From a virus: 23,722 bases of DNA. The stretch is taken from IMG/VR virus record IMGVR_UViG_3300020472_000167, positions 1 to 23,722 of that record. One strand, 5' to 3'. Shown here in pieces: positions 17,401 through 22,881 of the stretch; the stretch's first letter is position 1; each line of letters begins with the position of its first letter. A program made the translations under genes and the position numbers. The notes beneath the pieces were generated by a model. That model was given only the letters and a program-made list of their open reading frames with translations. It was not told the origin of the DNA and did not search any database.

Positions 17401-17777
17401 GTGATATAACAGCAACTGCAGGTCGTGTTACTGATGAGGTTGGAGATGTAAGAAAAGCTGGACAGAGAGGTGTAGGTGCTGGATTAGCTACTACACTGAC
17501 TATAGCGGATCGAGGCCATATCATATACATGGAAGGCGGCCAATGTACCATCCCAGCTAACGTTTTCGACTATGGTGATATAGTTACCATTTATAACAAT
17601 GGTACAACTACTACTAACTTACTAATCAACCAAGGTACTAGTTTAACCATGAAATTCCCGCAAGGCGGAACAACAGGTGGGAGGATACTAGCTGGTCAGG
17701 CTAATACTGGTAATATTTGTACTGTTGTATTCCTTGGCCCAACTGTTTGTGTAATTTCTGGAGAGGGCTTATCGTAA
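14418..17777 (+). CDS. Tail fibre protein (T7 gp17-type N-terminal anchor)
   Basis: Host-recognition fibre attached to the nozzle. Residues 1-150 match the T7 tail-fibre N-terminal domain: KVFPFTFPYQNISDIKIELV, a TKFTL/VTVTL strand pair, the GKVYRDT strand, then the AIRSTDLNDNF helix start leading into an Ala/Glu/Ser-rich coiled coil. The shaft has three repeat types: 12-residue ADxxADMNTL units (544-591), 10-residue NVTxVA units (607-666) and 10-residue DAVTTAKIxD units (860-889). A pair of STAELNxLDG units lies near 923-944. A GDLWFDTANDLLKVYTGTAW motif lies near 694. The last 100 residues form a compact beta-rich C-terminal domain. At 1119 residues it is twice T7 gp17 (553). It overlaps the next gene by one base. 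Confidence 0.93.
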   Translation: MAVTSNTMTGIDGSKKVFPFTFPYQNISDIKIELVRTPHSDNTAGGVTKTVLDSTKFTLAPDAVTVTLSEFYPTSTFQENTGAPKAATSGANGYVVTGKVYRDTDSSKLGATFYPGSAIRSTDLNDNFTQNLYVTQEAEESVIESKSESANAVAAAEAFVAKNIGTDEAPNWVTRGNAGTDSTGAADPKTGVGKALYDADQAWQNATKQAGVTPPGGANAAITIAEATNDTVELYVADSNGLRGGGTNATTDPQGVLYAVTTADAALQTDGSNKMSGDIIFEPSAYLFETTLTPSNQNLASNLTIELPQLSGVLVGTSDPQGKILADNINNDAITTPAIADAAITNPLYADHSIDSDKLTEATVVTSTEHATATANDTSFYTTAASDARYFNIDSGEEIRAGETWTGDDATIATTAAIDDRIRDLVDDVGGFVPLASEADFPAANPDVNDPPGGGTIVSIGVLGASYTPTAGTCTIPDATLTNITGSDVTITDCGTTVLSAGYGCLVETTSTLHEYKFHRLTPKATEVTTVAGQSAQIALLGTADAIADMNTLAVADVIADMNTLGTADIVADMNLLATTGTVADMATIASTAGLIAEIGTVAGIHANVTSVANNEANVTAVATNETNINAVENNEANINLVAAIDGDVTTVAAVDGNVTTVADSINSVNHYADTYQVAASAPAARPDTTTLQEGDLWFDTANDLLKVYTGTAWNTCTANATTLVERAEYTTKGDILLGTGVGTLTAVGISGSDGKFLKADSGTTSGVTWSTVAQTDTTYSISCVDGDNTDEEKIRLTTGGSGSGTDDIVLKAGTGLTISRTNDVITFTGQNTYTHPNHGVSGGGDATSSADGDITIRNDAITTAKIIDDAVTTAKIDDGAVTVTKLADADLQNLAGCQAGASAALALLTQAEVETLDDLTASTAELNLLDGVTSSTAELNKLDGFTGQASDLNYCDVVTAGTVQLLKAAVVDASKNISGFNDITMVGDLVSSTGDITATAGRVTDEVGDVRKAGQRGVGAGLATTLTIADRGHIIYMEGGQCTIPANVFDYGDIVTIYNNGTTTTNLLINQGTSLTMKFPQGGTTGGRILAGQANTGNICTVVFLGPTVCVISGEGLS
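16047..16190 (+). repeat. Four 36-base units (12-residue ADMN repeats) in the fibre shaft
   Basis: The fibre encodes ADAIADMNTLAV, ADVIADMNTLGT, ADIVADMNLLAT and TGTVADMATIAS in tandem, each 36 bases. The hydrophobic spacing suggests a trimeric helical or repeat-fold shaft segment. The units differ at many synonymous positions, so they are old protein repeats rather than a fresh DNA duplication. Confidence 0.85.
16236..16415 (+). repeat. Six 30-base units (10-residue NVT/NIN repeats) in the fibre shaft
   Basis: Six successive decapeptides run ANVTSVANNE, ANVTAVATNE, TNINAVENNE, ANINLVAAID, GDVTTVAAVD, GNVTTVADSI. NVTTVA-type decads are frequent in cyanophage fibres. The period-10 pattern with hydrophobic residues at fixed positions fits an elongated trimeric shaft. 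Confidence 0.85.
16995..17084 (+). repeat. Three 30-base units (DAxTTAKIxD repeats) in the fibre shaft
   Basis: The decapeptides DAITTAKIID, DAVTTAKIDD and GAVTVTKLAD are adjacent, and the first two share TTACAACAGCTAAGATC at the DNA level. This AxTxxKIxD repeat is widespread in phage fibres. Confidence 0.8.
17182..17251 (+). repeat. Two imperfect 31-base direct repeats, 39-base period
   Basis: Copies at 17182-17212 and 17221-17251 both begin CTAGTACAGCAGA and end TAGACGG, encoding STAELNLLDG and STAELNKLDG. The high nucleotide identity suggests a more recent duplication, or exchange between copies, than in the other fibre repeats. Confidence 0.8.
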
Positions 17778-18700
17778 TGTTAATATCAATGATAGGCCGT
17801 AGACAACATTCATACTCAGCACGTAATCCACCTCCTACCATAGAATACGCCATGGCAGGTGGTGGCGCCGGTAGCTATGGTGCATGGGGTGGTGGAGGCG
17901 GCGCGGGAGAACTATTGACAGACACTAACTATAGTATAACCCCACTTGCAGTATATTATATGATGATTGGTGGTGGAGGCTTTGGCGAAGGCAACCCTTC
18001 AGGAATTTATAATTACTCGACTGGTTCCTGGGAAGTTTATATACGTGGTGGTAAGCAAGGAACCAGTTATGGTTATACTGGTACGAGTTCCAACGCTAGT
18101 AGATATGGTTACTATGGCTGCGGCGGAGGCGGCGCCATGGCACCTTATTATAATGCCCCAGCCAGTCTAGGTAGACCTCCTGGAGTGCAGCACTTTGGCC
18201 TCACCCCAAGCCCTTTAGTATCTAGCGGTAATACAAACCCTAGGGCTAGTTGGGGTAGGAACGGAGATAGCCCCACAACTATGAATCTAGCTGGAGGTGG
18301 CGGCGGCGCAAGTTTAAAAGGTACAACTACTCAGATTACTAGTCCTGATGGAGTTGATGGAGAAGATATAGCTGGCATACATGGAACTAGCCTTTATTTA
18401 TGTGGCGGTGGCGGTGGAGCCGGTTATAATACAAACGGTGGCGCTGGCGGTAACGGAGGAGGCGGTAGAGCTAATTACGGCCAATACTCTAGCAACGGCA
18501 CTAATGGTACCGCCAATACAGGTGGTGGCGGTAGTGGTAATGGCCAATACGGCGGCTCTGGTGTAATAGTTCTAGCTTATCCGAACACATACGATAAAAT
18601 TAGCTGGTGCAGTAGTTATAGTGCATTAAACTTAAGTACCACCTCAAGAGCTGGTTACTATGTTTATACTATTTTAGGTACAGTAAATCTTACATTCTAG
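17777..18700 (+). CDS. Glycine-rich fibre-tip / adhesin-like protein
   Basis: Probable receptor-binding accessory of the tail fibre. I chose ATG 17777, which shares one base with the fibre stop (TAATG), giving 307 residues. An in-frame ATG at 17717 would extend it 20 residues into the fibre gene and looks less likely. After a short basic N terminus the protein holds repeated Gly runs (MAGGGAGSYGAWGGGGGAGE near 26-45, GGGG blocks near 120, 172, 212 and 260) separated by Tyr/Asn/Ser/Thr loops. It then has the ending GSGVIVLAYPNTY common in Gly-rich phage fibre domains. Such polyglycine sandwiches form the variable tips of adhesins in the style of T-even gp38. Whether it is assembled onto the fibre end or acts as a chaperone-adhesin is not visible. 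Confidence 0.78.
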   Translation: MLISMIGRRQHSYSARNPPPTIEYAMAGGGAGSYGAWGGGGGAGELLTDTNYSITPLAVYYMMIGGGGFGEGNPSGIYNYSTGSWEVYIRGGKQGTSYGYTGTSSNASRYGYYGCGGGGAMAPYYNAPASLGRPPGVQHFGLTPSPLVSSGNTNPRASWGRNGDSPTTMNLAGGGGGASLKGTTTQITSPDGVDGEDIAGIHGTSLYLCGGGGGAGYNTNGGAGGNGGGGRANYGQYSSNGTNGTANTGGGGSGNGQYGGSGVIVLAYPNTYDKISWCSSYSALNLSTTSRAGYYVYTILGTVNLTF

Positions 18701-18709
18701 AAAATAATT

Positions 18710-19099
18710 ATGGGACATTATGCGATTATAGAGGATGATAACTCAGTAGAATTTGTCATTACACATGACGGTGAAGATGGTGAAGAAACGGAAAAAGAAA
18801 TAAGTGACTTCTTCAAGAAAAAAGTACTGAGGACCAGCTATAATACAGAAGGTAATAAACATAGTGTTTCTGGTAAAACCCCATTTAGAGGTAACTATGC
18901 AACCATAGGAGGAACGTATGATCCTGATAAGGATGTATTCATAAGCCCTAAACCTTTTGAATCGTGGGTATTAAACAGTACAAATCATACATGGGAAGCA
19001 CCAGTTCCGCACGGAGATCCGGAGGATGGATTATGGATGTGGTCGGAAGTGGACGAAGATCCAATAAAAAAAGGTTGGAATTTAATGGCCACTGAATAA
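18710..19099 (+). CDS. Conserved fibre-neighbour protein of marine phages, unknown function
   Basis: A 129-residue acidic soluble protein. The N terminus (MGHYAIIEDDNSVEFVI) and the C-terminal half (FRGNYATIGGTYDPDKDVFI, then KPFESWVLN, TWEAPVPHGDP and LWMWSEVDEDP) follow a pattern I recognise from small proteins next to fibre genes in marine cyanophages. These often occur in several copies and are annotated only as hypothetical or structural. Trp and Pro are frequent in the C-terminal part. No Shine-Dalgarno is visible; the start follows the adhesin stop by nine bases, and the stop overlaps the next start (TAATG). A virion or fibre-assembly role is a guess from context. Confidence 0.78.
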   Translation: MGHYAIIEDDNSVEFVITHDGEDGEETEKEISDFFKKKVLRTSYNTEGNKHSVSGKTPFRGNYATIGGTYDPDKDVFISPKPFESWVLNSTNHTWEAPVPHGDPEDGLWMWSEVDEDPIKKGWNLMATE

Positions 19100-19563
19100 T
19101 GGAACCGCCTATCTTTCCTTCTATAAATCTACCAACTCAGATTCTACCTGAACCTCCTAAACTCCCTGAGCCTATCCTAAACGTCCCTACAGCGGACGTT
19201 CCTAGCTATTTACCCATGATACTGCCTCCAGAGGGTTTAACACCTCCTATAGGCGTTCCTAGGGAGGGTGAGGAGGACATAAGGGAGGAGCCAGAGGCAC
19301 AGAAGGAAAACCCTTTACCAGAAGTACGCAAGATAAATATCCCCTGGACAGACGTAGAAATACCAGTTCCAAGAGAGGAGATTGTAGCAACTGCGGCAAC
19401 TACTGCTGCAGTTTCTGTAGTAGCCACTTTAACGGCTACTTCTATGTTTAACTATCTAGTTAAGATATTAAAACCTGTATTTATGCAGGTAGTAAAACGT
19501 ATTCAAAAGAAACTTGGAAAAAACGGAGACACCAAAATCGAAGAACGTCCTAGCGAAACTTAA
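19099..19563 (+). CDS. Proline-rich protein with one membrane segment, unknown function
   Basis: A 154-residue protein in three parts. First comes a Pro-rich region (about residues 1-60, many PP and LPEP steps). An acidic stretch follows, leading to a short strand-like KINIPWTDVEIPVPREEI. Then comes an Ala/Thr/Val hydrophobic helix (about 97-115) followed by a very basic tail (KILKPVFMQVVKRIQKKLGK). The basic residues after the helix suggest the tail is cytoplasmic and the Pro-rich part lies outside. I recall similar proteins in cyanophages without a known role. A lysis accessory or virion membrane component are both possible. It overlaps the preceding gene by one base and the following one by 50. 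Confidence 0.7.
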   Translation: MEPPIFPSINLPTQILPEPPKLPEPILNVPTADVPSYLPMILPPEGLTPPIGVPREGEEDIREEPEAQKENPLPEVRKINIPWTDVEIPVPREEIVATAATTAAVSVVATLTATSMFNYLVKILKPVFMQVVKRIQKKLGKNGDTKIEERPSET

Positions 19564-19789
19564 GGAAGGACTAGATGACAAGGAAGAGCAACTAGAGATC
19601 CTATCTACATTTGTTAGATTAGGTGTAGTTGTATGGGCAGGCTTTATTATCAGCCTTAATTACGTTGAAATACCCGGATTAGGAGAGCAGACACCCAAAG
19701 ATATAACCTTTATAGCCAGTATTTTTACTGGTACACTGGCAACCTTCGGCATTCAACCTTCTAACAGAAATGGCAAAAAAGATGAATAA
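19514..19789 (+). CDS. Small two-helix membrane protein, holin candidate
   Basis: A 91-residue protein with a charged N-terminal region (about 1-28), two hydrophobic segments (about 30-48, VRLGVVVWAGFIISL, and 65-80, FIASIFTGTLATFG) and a polar basic end. Size, two-helix topology and position downstream of the fibre gene match the T7 gene 17.5 (class II holin) slot; no sequence motif proves it. The only plausible start is TTG 19514, which overlaps the previous gene by 50 bases. No ATG or GTG lies in frame before the first helix. The stop overlaps the next gene by up to 20 bases. Confidence 0.65.
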   Translation: MEKTETPKSKNVLAKLKEGLDDKEEQLEILSTFVRLGVVVWAGFIISLNYVEIPGLGEQTPKDITFIASIFTGTLATFGIQPSNRNGKKDE

Positions 19790-20141
19790 ACTATGGCTAA
19801 TTCCACTTCTTCTACTCATTCCTTCAGCAGCAAGGGCAAATCAAGTATCACCTCAGTTCACCCAAGGATCAATGCAAGCTACGACAATTACGACACAAGT
19901 AATAACAGAAGTCGTAGATCAAGAAATATTTGGTGGTACTTACAACAGTTGGTCAGGAACCAACGTAATACCCAGTGGGAACATAGTAGACCCACAAACA
20001 AGTTACACAGTACACACAGCAGGAGAGCAGTTTCAGATAGAGACTGTAACACGTCCAGCAGGTGTAGTAGAGCAGATCGACATCGATCGAAGTATTACAA
20101 CAAACTCCACTACTACCTCGCTTTCAGTCTTCTCGCAGTAA
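19770..20141 (+). CDS. Exported protein with signal peptide, unknown function
   Basis: A 123-residue protein opening with a clear signal peptide (LWLIPLLLLIPSAARA, probable cleavage after ARA at residue 23). The mature part is Thr/Gln/Ser-rich with repeated short strands and ends SLSVFSQ. I recognise this protein type from cyanophage late regions (TRPAGVVEQ, DRSITT), always without a function. An alternative start at ATG 19782 would give 119 residues and keep the signal peptide. No lipobox Cys is present, so it is not an Rz1-type lipoprotein. The -1 frame is open under the whole gene and encodes, in its last 50 bases, the signal peptide-like start of the next protein. Confidence 0.72.
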   Translation: MAKKMNKLWLIPLLLLIPSAARANQVSPQFTQGSMQATTITTQVITEVVDQEIFGGTYNSWSGTNVIPSGNIVDPQTSYTVHTAGEQFQIETVTRPAGVVEQIDIDRSITTNSTTTSLSVFSQ

Positions 20142-20149
20142 ACCCTGTA

Positions 20150-20605
20150 ATGGCTGATGATGTATATAACACAGCAGCTCCTGAGTCGACTGCAACTGGC
20201 AACGTGACGAACCAAGCAGTGCAGTTCCAGAACAACGGTGCTCCTTCTAGGCAGCACTATGGAGGTGGAATCGTTTGTAACGGTTCTACTTTAACTTTAA
20301 CGCCTTTCTACATGGGGAATGATACTATTCCTATGGATCCAGATAGTTACGTAACAAGTAACAACTGGGGAGGGCAACTTAGCTTTATGGTCCCTTTAGA
20401 CTTCTCTACTGTTAGACGTTGTAAATCTATAGCTAAACGGCAAGAAGAGAAGCTAAGATTAGATTATGAATTAGTAAGAGCGCTTAAATGTGCAGAATTA
20501 CAACAGAAAGGGTTTACATTTAGACCTGGTTCTCGTGTAGAGCATCTATGTAATGATGTTGTACCGATAGCATTATTAAACAAACAAACAACACAAACAC
20601 CATGA
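20150..20605 (+). CDS. Probable periplasmic protein with four Cys; true start unclear
   Basis: From ATG 20150 the product is 151 residues (ADDVYNTAAPES near the N terminus). The middle has a YGGGIVCNG strand region, then a helical charged segment (about 93-120, Lys/Arg/Glu-rich, between Cys residues), ending near HLCND. Four Cys in all suggest disulfides outside the cytoplasm. Directly upstream, the same frame encodes YYLAFSLLAVNPVMA, a good signal-peptide core whose Met and Ala are the first two codons of the ORF. Yet there is no NTG or ATN codon before it for many codons; the frame stays open back to ATG 19793, where it is only a Ser/Arg/Asn-rich shadow of the preceding gene. Options are start at 20150 without export, an unusual start codon, a frameshift fusion, or a lost start. 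The stop overlaps the next ATG (ATGA). Confidence 0.68.
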   Translation: MADDVYNTAAPESTATGNVTNQAVQFQNNGAPSRQHYGGGIVCNGSTLTLTPFYMGNDTIPMDPDSYVTSNNWGGQLSFMVPLDFSTVRRCKSIAKRQEEKLRLDYELVRALKCAELQQKGFTFRPGSRVEHLCNDVVPIALLNKQTTQTP

Positions 20606-20721
20606 GTACATTATCTAGACTACGTGAAGAATCAGCTAAGAAAGCGGCCGAAGCGGCTGCTAAGCCTGCTAAGAAAGCGGCACCAAAAGCAACCAAGAAA
20701 ACACCTAAAGAGACTAAGTAA
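20602..20721 (+). CDS. 39-residue Lys/Ala-rich basic peptide (histone H1-tail-like)
   Basis: Short ORF linked by ATGA to the previous gene and by TAATG to the next, which supports translation. The N terminus (MSTLSRLREESAKKAAEAAA) should be helical. The rest is a Lys/Ala/Pro/Thr tail (KPAKKAAPKATKK, then TPKETK) with 11 Lys in total, similar in composition to histone H1 tails and bacterial Hc1-type proteins. It lies shortly before the terminase genes, so a DNA-binding or charge-neutralising role is conceivable but inferred from composition alone. Confidence 0.7.
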   Translation: MSTLSRLREESAKKAAEAAAKPAKKAAPKATKKTPKETK

Positions 20722-20882
20722 TGGAACTATTATTTCTATCCGAGCCCGCATTTTGGGTGATTGTAGCACTAGCATCAGAACTGATTGCTTTATCTCCATT
20801 AAAGGAGAATAGCGTCATCCAAAGTGTACAAACTCTACTCAATAAACTAAAGCCGAGCGATGAGCCGGAACGTAATGACTAA
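20721..20882 (+). CDS. 53-residue one-helix membrane protein
   Basis: Begins on the stop of the preceding ORF (TAATG). Residues about 4-27 form one hydrophobic segment (FWVIVALASELIALSPL) and the rest is polar with a short helix (SVIQSVQTLLNKLKP). I recall near-identical small proteins in cyanophage packaging regions; no function is known to me. A small holin/antiholin or pinholin role is possible because of size and place. The stop overlaps the terminase small subunit start by eight bases. Confidence 0.72.
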   Translation: MELLFLSEPAFWVIVALASELIALSPLKENSVIQSVQTLLNKLKPSDEPERND

Positions 20883-21123
20883 AAAAGCTTCAGAAGAAAC
20901 GTTTAACGAATTACACAATCTAGTCACAGAAGAATTCCTTAAAAGGGTCAAGAGTGGTGAAGCTACGGCTCACGAACTTAAAGCCGCTTGTGATTGGCTA
21001 GTAAAGAATGATATTAGTGGAGTCGCTTACGAGGGAAATCCGCTACACAAACTGGCATCAGTAATGCCAAACGTCGACCCAGAACTTGTCCAACGGAGGC
21101 TGTATGGCAGCAAAGTACGCTAA
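20875..21123 (+). CDS. Terminase small subunit (gp18-like)
   Basis: DNA-recognition subunit of the packaging motor. The 82-residue product from ATG 20875 (87 from the in-frame ATG 20860) is close to T7 gp18 (89). It has the family pattern: a helix with LHNLVTEEFLKRVKSGEAT, then ELKAACDWLVKNDISGV, and a C-terminal segment with NVDPELVQRRLYG that probably contacts the large subunit. I prefer 20875 because it gives the shorter overlap with the preceding gene; neither start has a strong Shine-Dalgarno. Unlike a simple gp18-gp19 pair, about 1.95 kb of other genes lie between it and the large subunit. Confidence 0.87.
   Translation: MTKKASEETFNELHNLVTEEFLKRVKSGEATAHELKAACDWLVKNDISGVAYEGNPLHKLASVMPNVDPELVQRRLYGSKVR
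21095..21099 (+). promoter_or_regulatory. Shine-Dalgarno deciding the start of the basic protein gene
   Basis: GGAGG ends four bases before ATG 21104, inside the terminase small subunit gene. It favours ATG 21104 over the in-frame TTG at 21086. Confidence 0.65.
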
Positions 21124-21358
21124 TGGCAACAACAAATCACAACAAAAAGCCTATAATAAGACGGCCAAAGGGAAAAAGCTTAGGGTCGATGCTAACAGAG
21201 CTAATCGAAAACTTGGTACCTACGGAAACAGAGACGGAAAAGATGCGTCCCATACCGGTCCCGGTAAAGCAAAACTAGAGAGTCCATCTAAGAATAGAGC
21301 ACGCCCACGTAAGGGTAAGAAGTATGCCCCAGGTAATGGGCTTAAGATAAGGGGGTAG
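21104..21358 (+). CDS. Small basic conserved phage protein, unknown function
   Basis: An 84-residue protein, very rich in Lys, Arg, Asn and Gly with almost no hydrophobic core (QKAYNKTAKGKKLRVDANRA, then KLGTYGNRDGKDASHTGPG and SKNRARPRKGKKYAPGN). The pattern, two helices followed by a Gly-Asp-rich loop and a basic tail, is one I have seen repeatedly beside phage packaging genes, annotated as hypothetical or structural. Nucleic-acid binding is plausible from the charge but not shown. The start is supported by GGAGG four bases upstream and overlaps the terminase small subunit by 20 bases. Confidence 0.78.
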   Translation: MAAKYANGNNKSQQKAYNKTAKGKKLRVDANRANRKLGTYGNRDGKDASHTGPGKAKLESPSKNRARPRKGKKYAPGNGLKIRG

Positions 21359-21360
21359 AG

Positions 21361-22533
21361 ATGTCAGATAAGGCTATAGAAACTCTAAGAGAGTACAAGA
21401 GACAAAGTGGTAACACTCCACTTGGTAAGATACCAGCCGTAAATCGTAAATTCCAATTGAATGAGCTAATAGGGCCAGTCATACGTTGGGGTAGGGATTT
21501 AAGTGACGCTAAACTGTGGCCTGAAGGTAAATCTTTAGAGGGCTTTCTTAACTGGATGAAAGACTCATTCAAGCAAGCTCAGACAGCTGCTGCACAGAAG
21601 TCTTCAGAAACTGGCATACCATACGCTGCAGGGCATGGTAGGGGCGCTCAAGCTGATGCAAGTAATGTGCCATCAAATTTAGCACCACAGCCTGCACCAC
21701 GTAGGAATATAGACAACCCACTCAGTTCAACTGGTTATAAAATTCATACAAATGAAGCGCAATTCTTCGGTAGACAGGATGTTGACCATGATATGTACGA
21801 TAACCCTAGAAATCAACTTGCAGCATTCAGAGAGTATCTAACAGAAGATGGTCAATGGCGTAAGATGACGCCTGATCAGCAAGAACGTTTTCTATTTACA
21901 GATGAACGTGCTGATGTATATATGCAGGAGTTTGAAGCCAAAGCACAGGCTGAAGGTATTAAACAACGATATGACGATGAAACCGCTAGAGGACAAGCAG
22001 AGTTAGATCGAGAACAAGCTTTAGATCCTAGAACAGGTTTAATGCCTAGAAGAGGCGGCTTAATAAACAATATAATCGGCCTAATTCCACCTGCAGCCGC
22101 CGCAAGAGATTTGATGATTTTCGGACAGGATGTAAATGAAGCACGTCAAAATGCTAATGCATTAAGTACATTCAACGCTGTTATGAGTGGATTACAGTCA
22201 GCAGCAAGCATTGCTGAGTTGGTTCCACATCCACAAATTAAAGCAGGTGGTAAGTTACTTGGATGGCCATTAGATTTCGTTCAACAAGCAGTAAATGATA
22301 ACTATAATTATCAGCAACTAACAGCGCAACCTGCAGAGCTTCCAGAACCTACTATTACCCAGAATACAGATCGTGGATTTGGTTATATAGGTGATCAGTT
22401 ACAACAAGCCTATGAAAACCTTATATATGGAGATAAAGATACATCAGCATACGATAGACTACTAGATGAGCAGCATAGATCCGCACAGCAAGAAGCACAA
22501 CTACTAAAACAAGGTTACAACGCAGAAGAATGA
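21361..22533 (+). CDS. Unknown 390-residue protein between the terminase genes
   Basis: I do not recognise this gene. It starts two bases after the previous stop and ends in an ATGA overlap. The N-terminal 75 residues look like a helical domain (WGRDLSDAKLWPEGKSLEGF). Residues about 76-118 are low-complexity and Ala/Pro/Asn-rich. Residues about 120-215 are charged (NEAQFFGRQDVDHDMYDNPR, then DERADVYMQEFEAKAQAEG). Residues about 235-255 hold a short hydrophobic stretch (LINNIIGLIPPAAAA). The C terminus is Gln/Glu-rich. The Asp/His cluster near 150-160 is not a known nuclease motif to me. Position suggests a packaging- or virion-linked protein. Confidence 0.8.
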   Translation: MSDKAIETLREYKRQSGNTPLGKIPAVNRKFQLNELIGPVIRWGRDLSDAKLWPEGKSLEGFLNWMKDSFKQAQTAAAQKSSETGIPYAAGHGRGAQADASNVPSNLAPQPAPRRNIDNPLSSTGYKIHTNEAQFFGRQDVDHDMYDNPRNQLAAFREYLTEDGQWRKMTPDQQERFLFTDERADVYMQEFEAKAQAEGIKQRYDDETARGQAELDREQALDPRTGLMPRRGGLINNIIGLIPPAAAARDLMIFGQDVNEARQNANALSTFNAVMSGLQSAASIAELVPHPQIKAGGKLLGWPLDFVQQAVNDNYNYQQLTAQPAELPEPTITQNTDRGFGYIGDQLQQAYENLIYGDKDTSAYDRLLDEQHRSAQQEAQLLKQGYNAEE

Positions 22534-22715
22534 CCATTTCAACCCAAGCAATGACAGCAGCTGGGGAGGGCTTTAGTTACTCCCGTAAGGCTGCACCACC
22601 CAGTTCCTTCGGACCTATGAAGGTGGTAAAATATGAACCATTCACAGATGAAGAGATAGCGCAGTTAGATGCGCTTATCAAGAAGAACTTAAACGAACTA
22701 TTTGAACCATTATGA
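22530..22715 (+). CDS. Small ORF, 61 residues, unknown function
   Basis: Overlaps its neighbours by ATGA at both ends, which supports real translation. The first half is Ser/Ala/Pro-rich and probably disordered. The second half forms an acidic helix (FTDEEIAQLDALIKKNLNEL). No membrane segment or known motif. Codon use resembles that of neighbouring genes. Confidence 0.65.
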   Translation: MTISTQAMTAAGEGFSYSRKAAPPSSFGPMKVVKYEPFTDEEIAQLDALIKKNLNELFEPL

Positions 22716-22876
22716 CAAAACCTAAGATGCCACCGAGGAGAAGTCGTGAAGCTTTCACAACTCTAAAAGGTGGTGAGAAGAAGGATCCTAATAGATCTAT
22801 TAGTAGAGCTTTTGAATCAAGTGCTGGTAAACCCAGCGATGCACCTAGTAGTGGTGCAGTGTTTACATCTGATTAA
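22712..22876 (+). CDS. Small ORF, 54 residues, unknown function
   Basis: Begins with an ATGA overlap on the preceding ORF and ends five bases before the next start. The product has a basic N terminus (MTKPKMPPRRSREAF), is polar and Ser-rich after that, and looks disordered. The tight chain of overlaps is the main support; no family recognised. Confidence 0.6.
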   Translation: MTKPKMPPRRSREAFTTLKGGEKKDPNRSISRAFESSAGKPSDAPSSGAVFTSD

Positions 22877-22881
22877 CAACT

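Noticed and set aside
17967-18566. Alternative frames within the glycine-rich gene (67 and 61 codons).
   Set aside because: GGT/GGC-rich DNA leaves Val/Ala/Trp-type frames open by composition; no start signal supports them.
19180-19200. Inverted repeat AACGTCC / GGACGTT with a seven-base loop.
   Set aside because: It sits inside the Pro-rich protein gene and has no following T-run; more likely chance plus coding constraint than a terminator.
19793-20149. Upstream 119 codons of the frame that begins at ATG 19793 and runs into the four-Cys protein.
   Set aside because: The sequence is Ser/Arg/Asn-rich and looks like a -1 shadow of the exported 123-residue protein; only the last ~20 codons look like real protein, and this is reported as a finding instead.
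20624-20812. 62-codon Arg/Lys-rich frame.
   Set aside because: It is out of frame with the overlap-linked 39- and 53-residue ORFs, which fit better with the stop/start chain.
21361-22533. Asp/His cluster (DVDHDMYDN) of the 390-residue protein as a possible HNH or metal nuclease site.
   Set aside because: The spacing does not match any nuclease motif I know and no flanking Cys or Asn pattern supports it.
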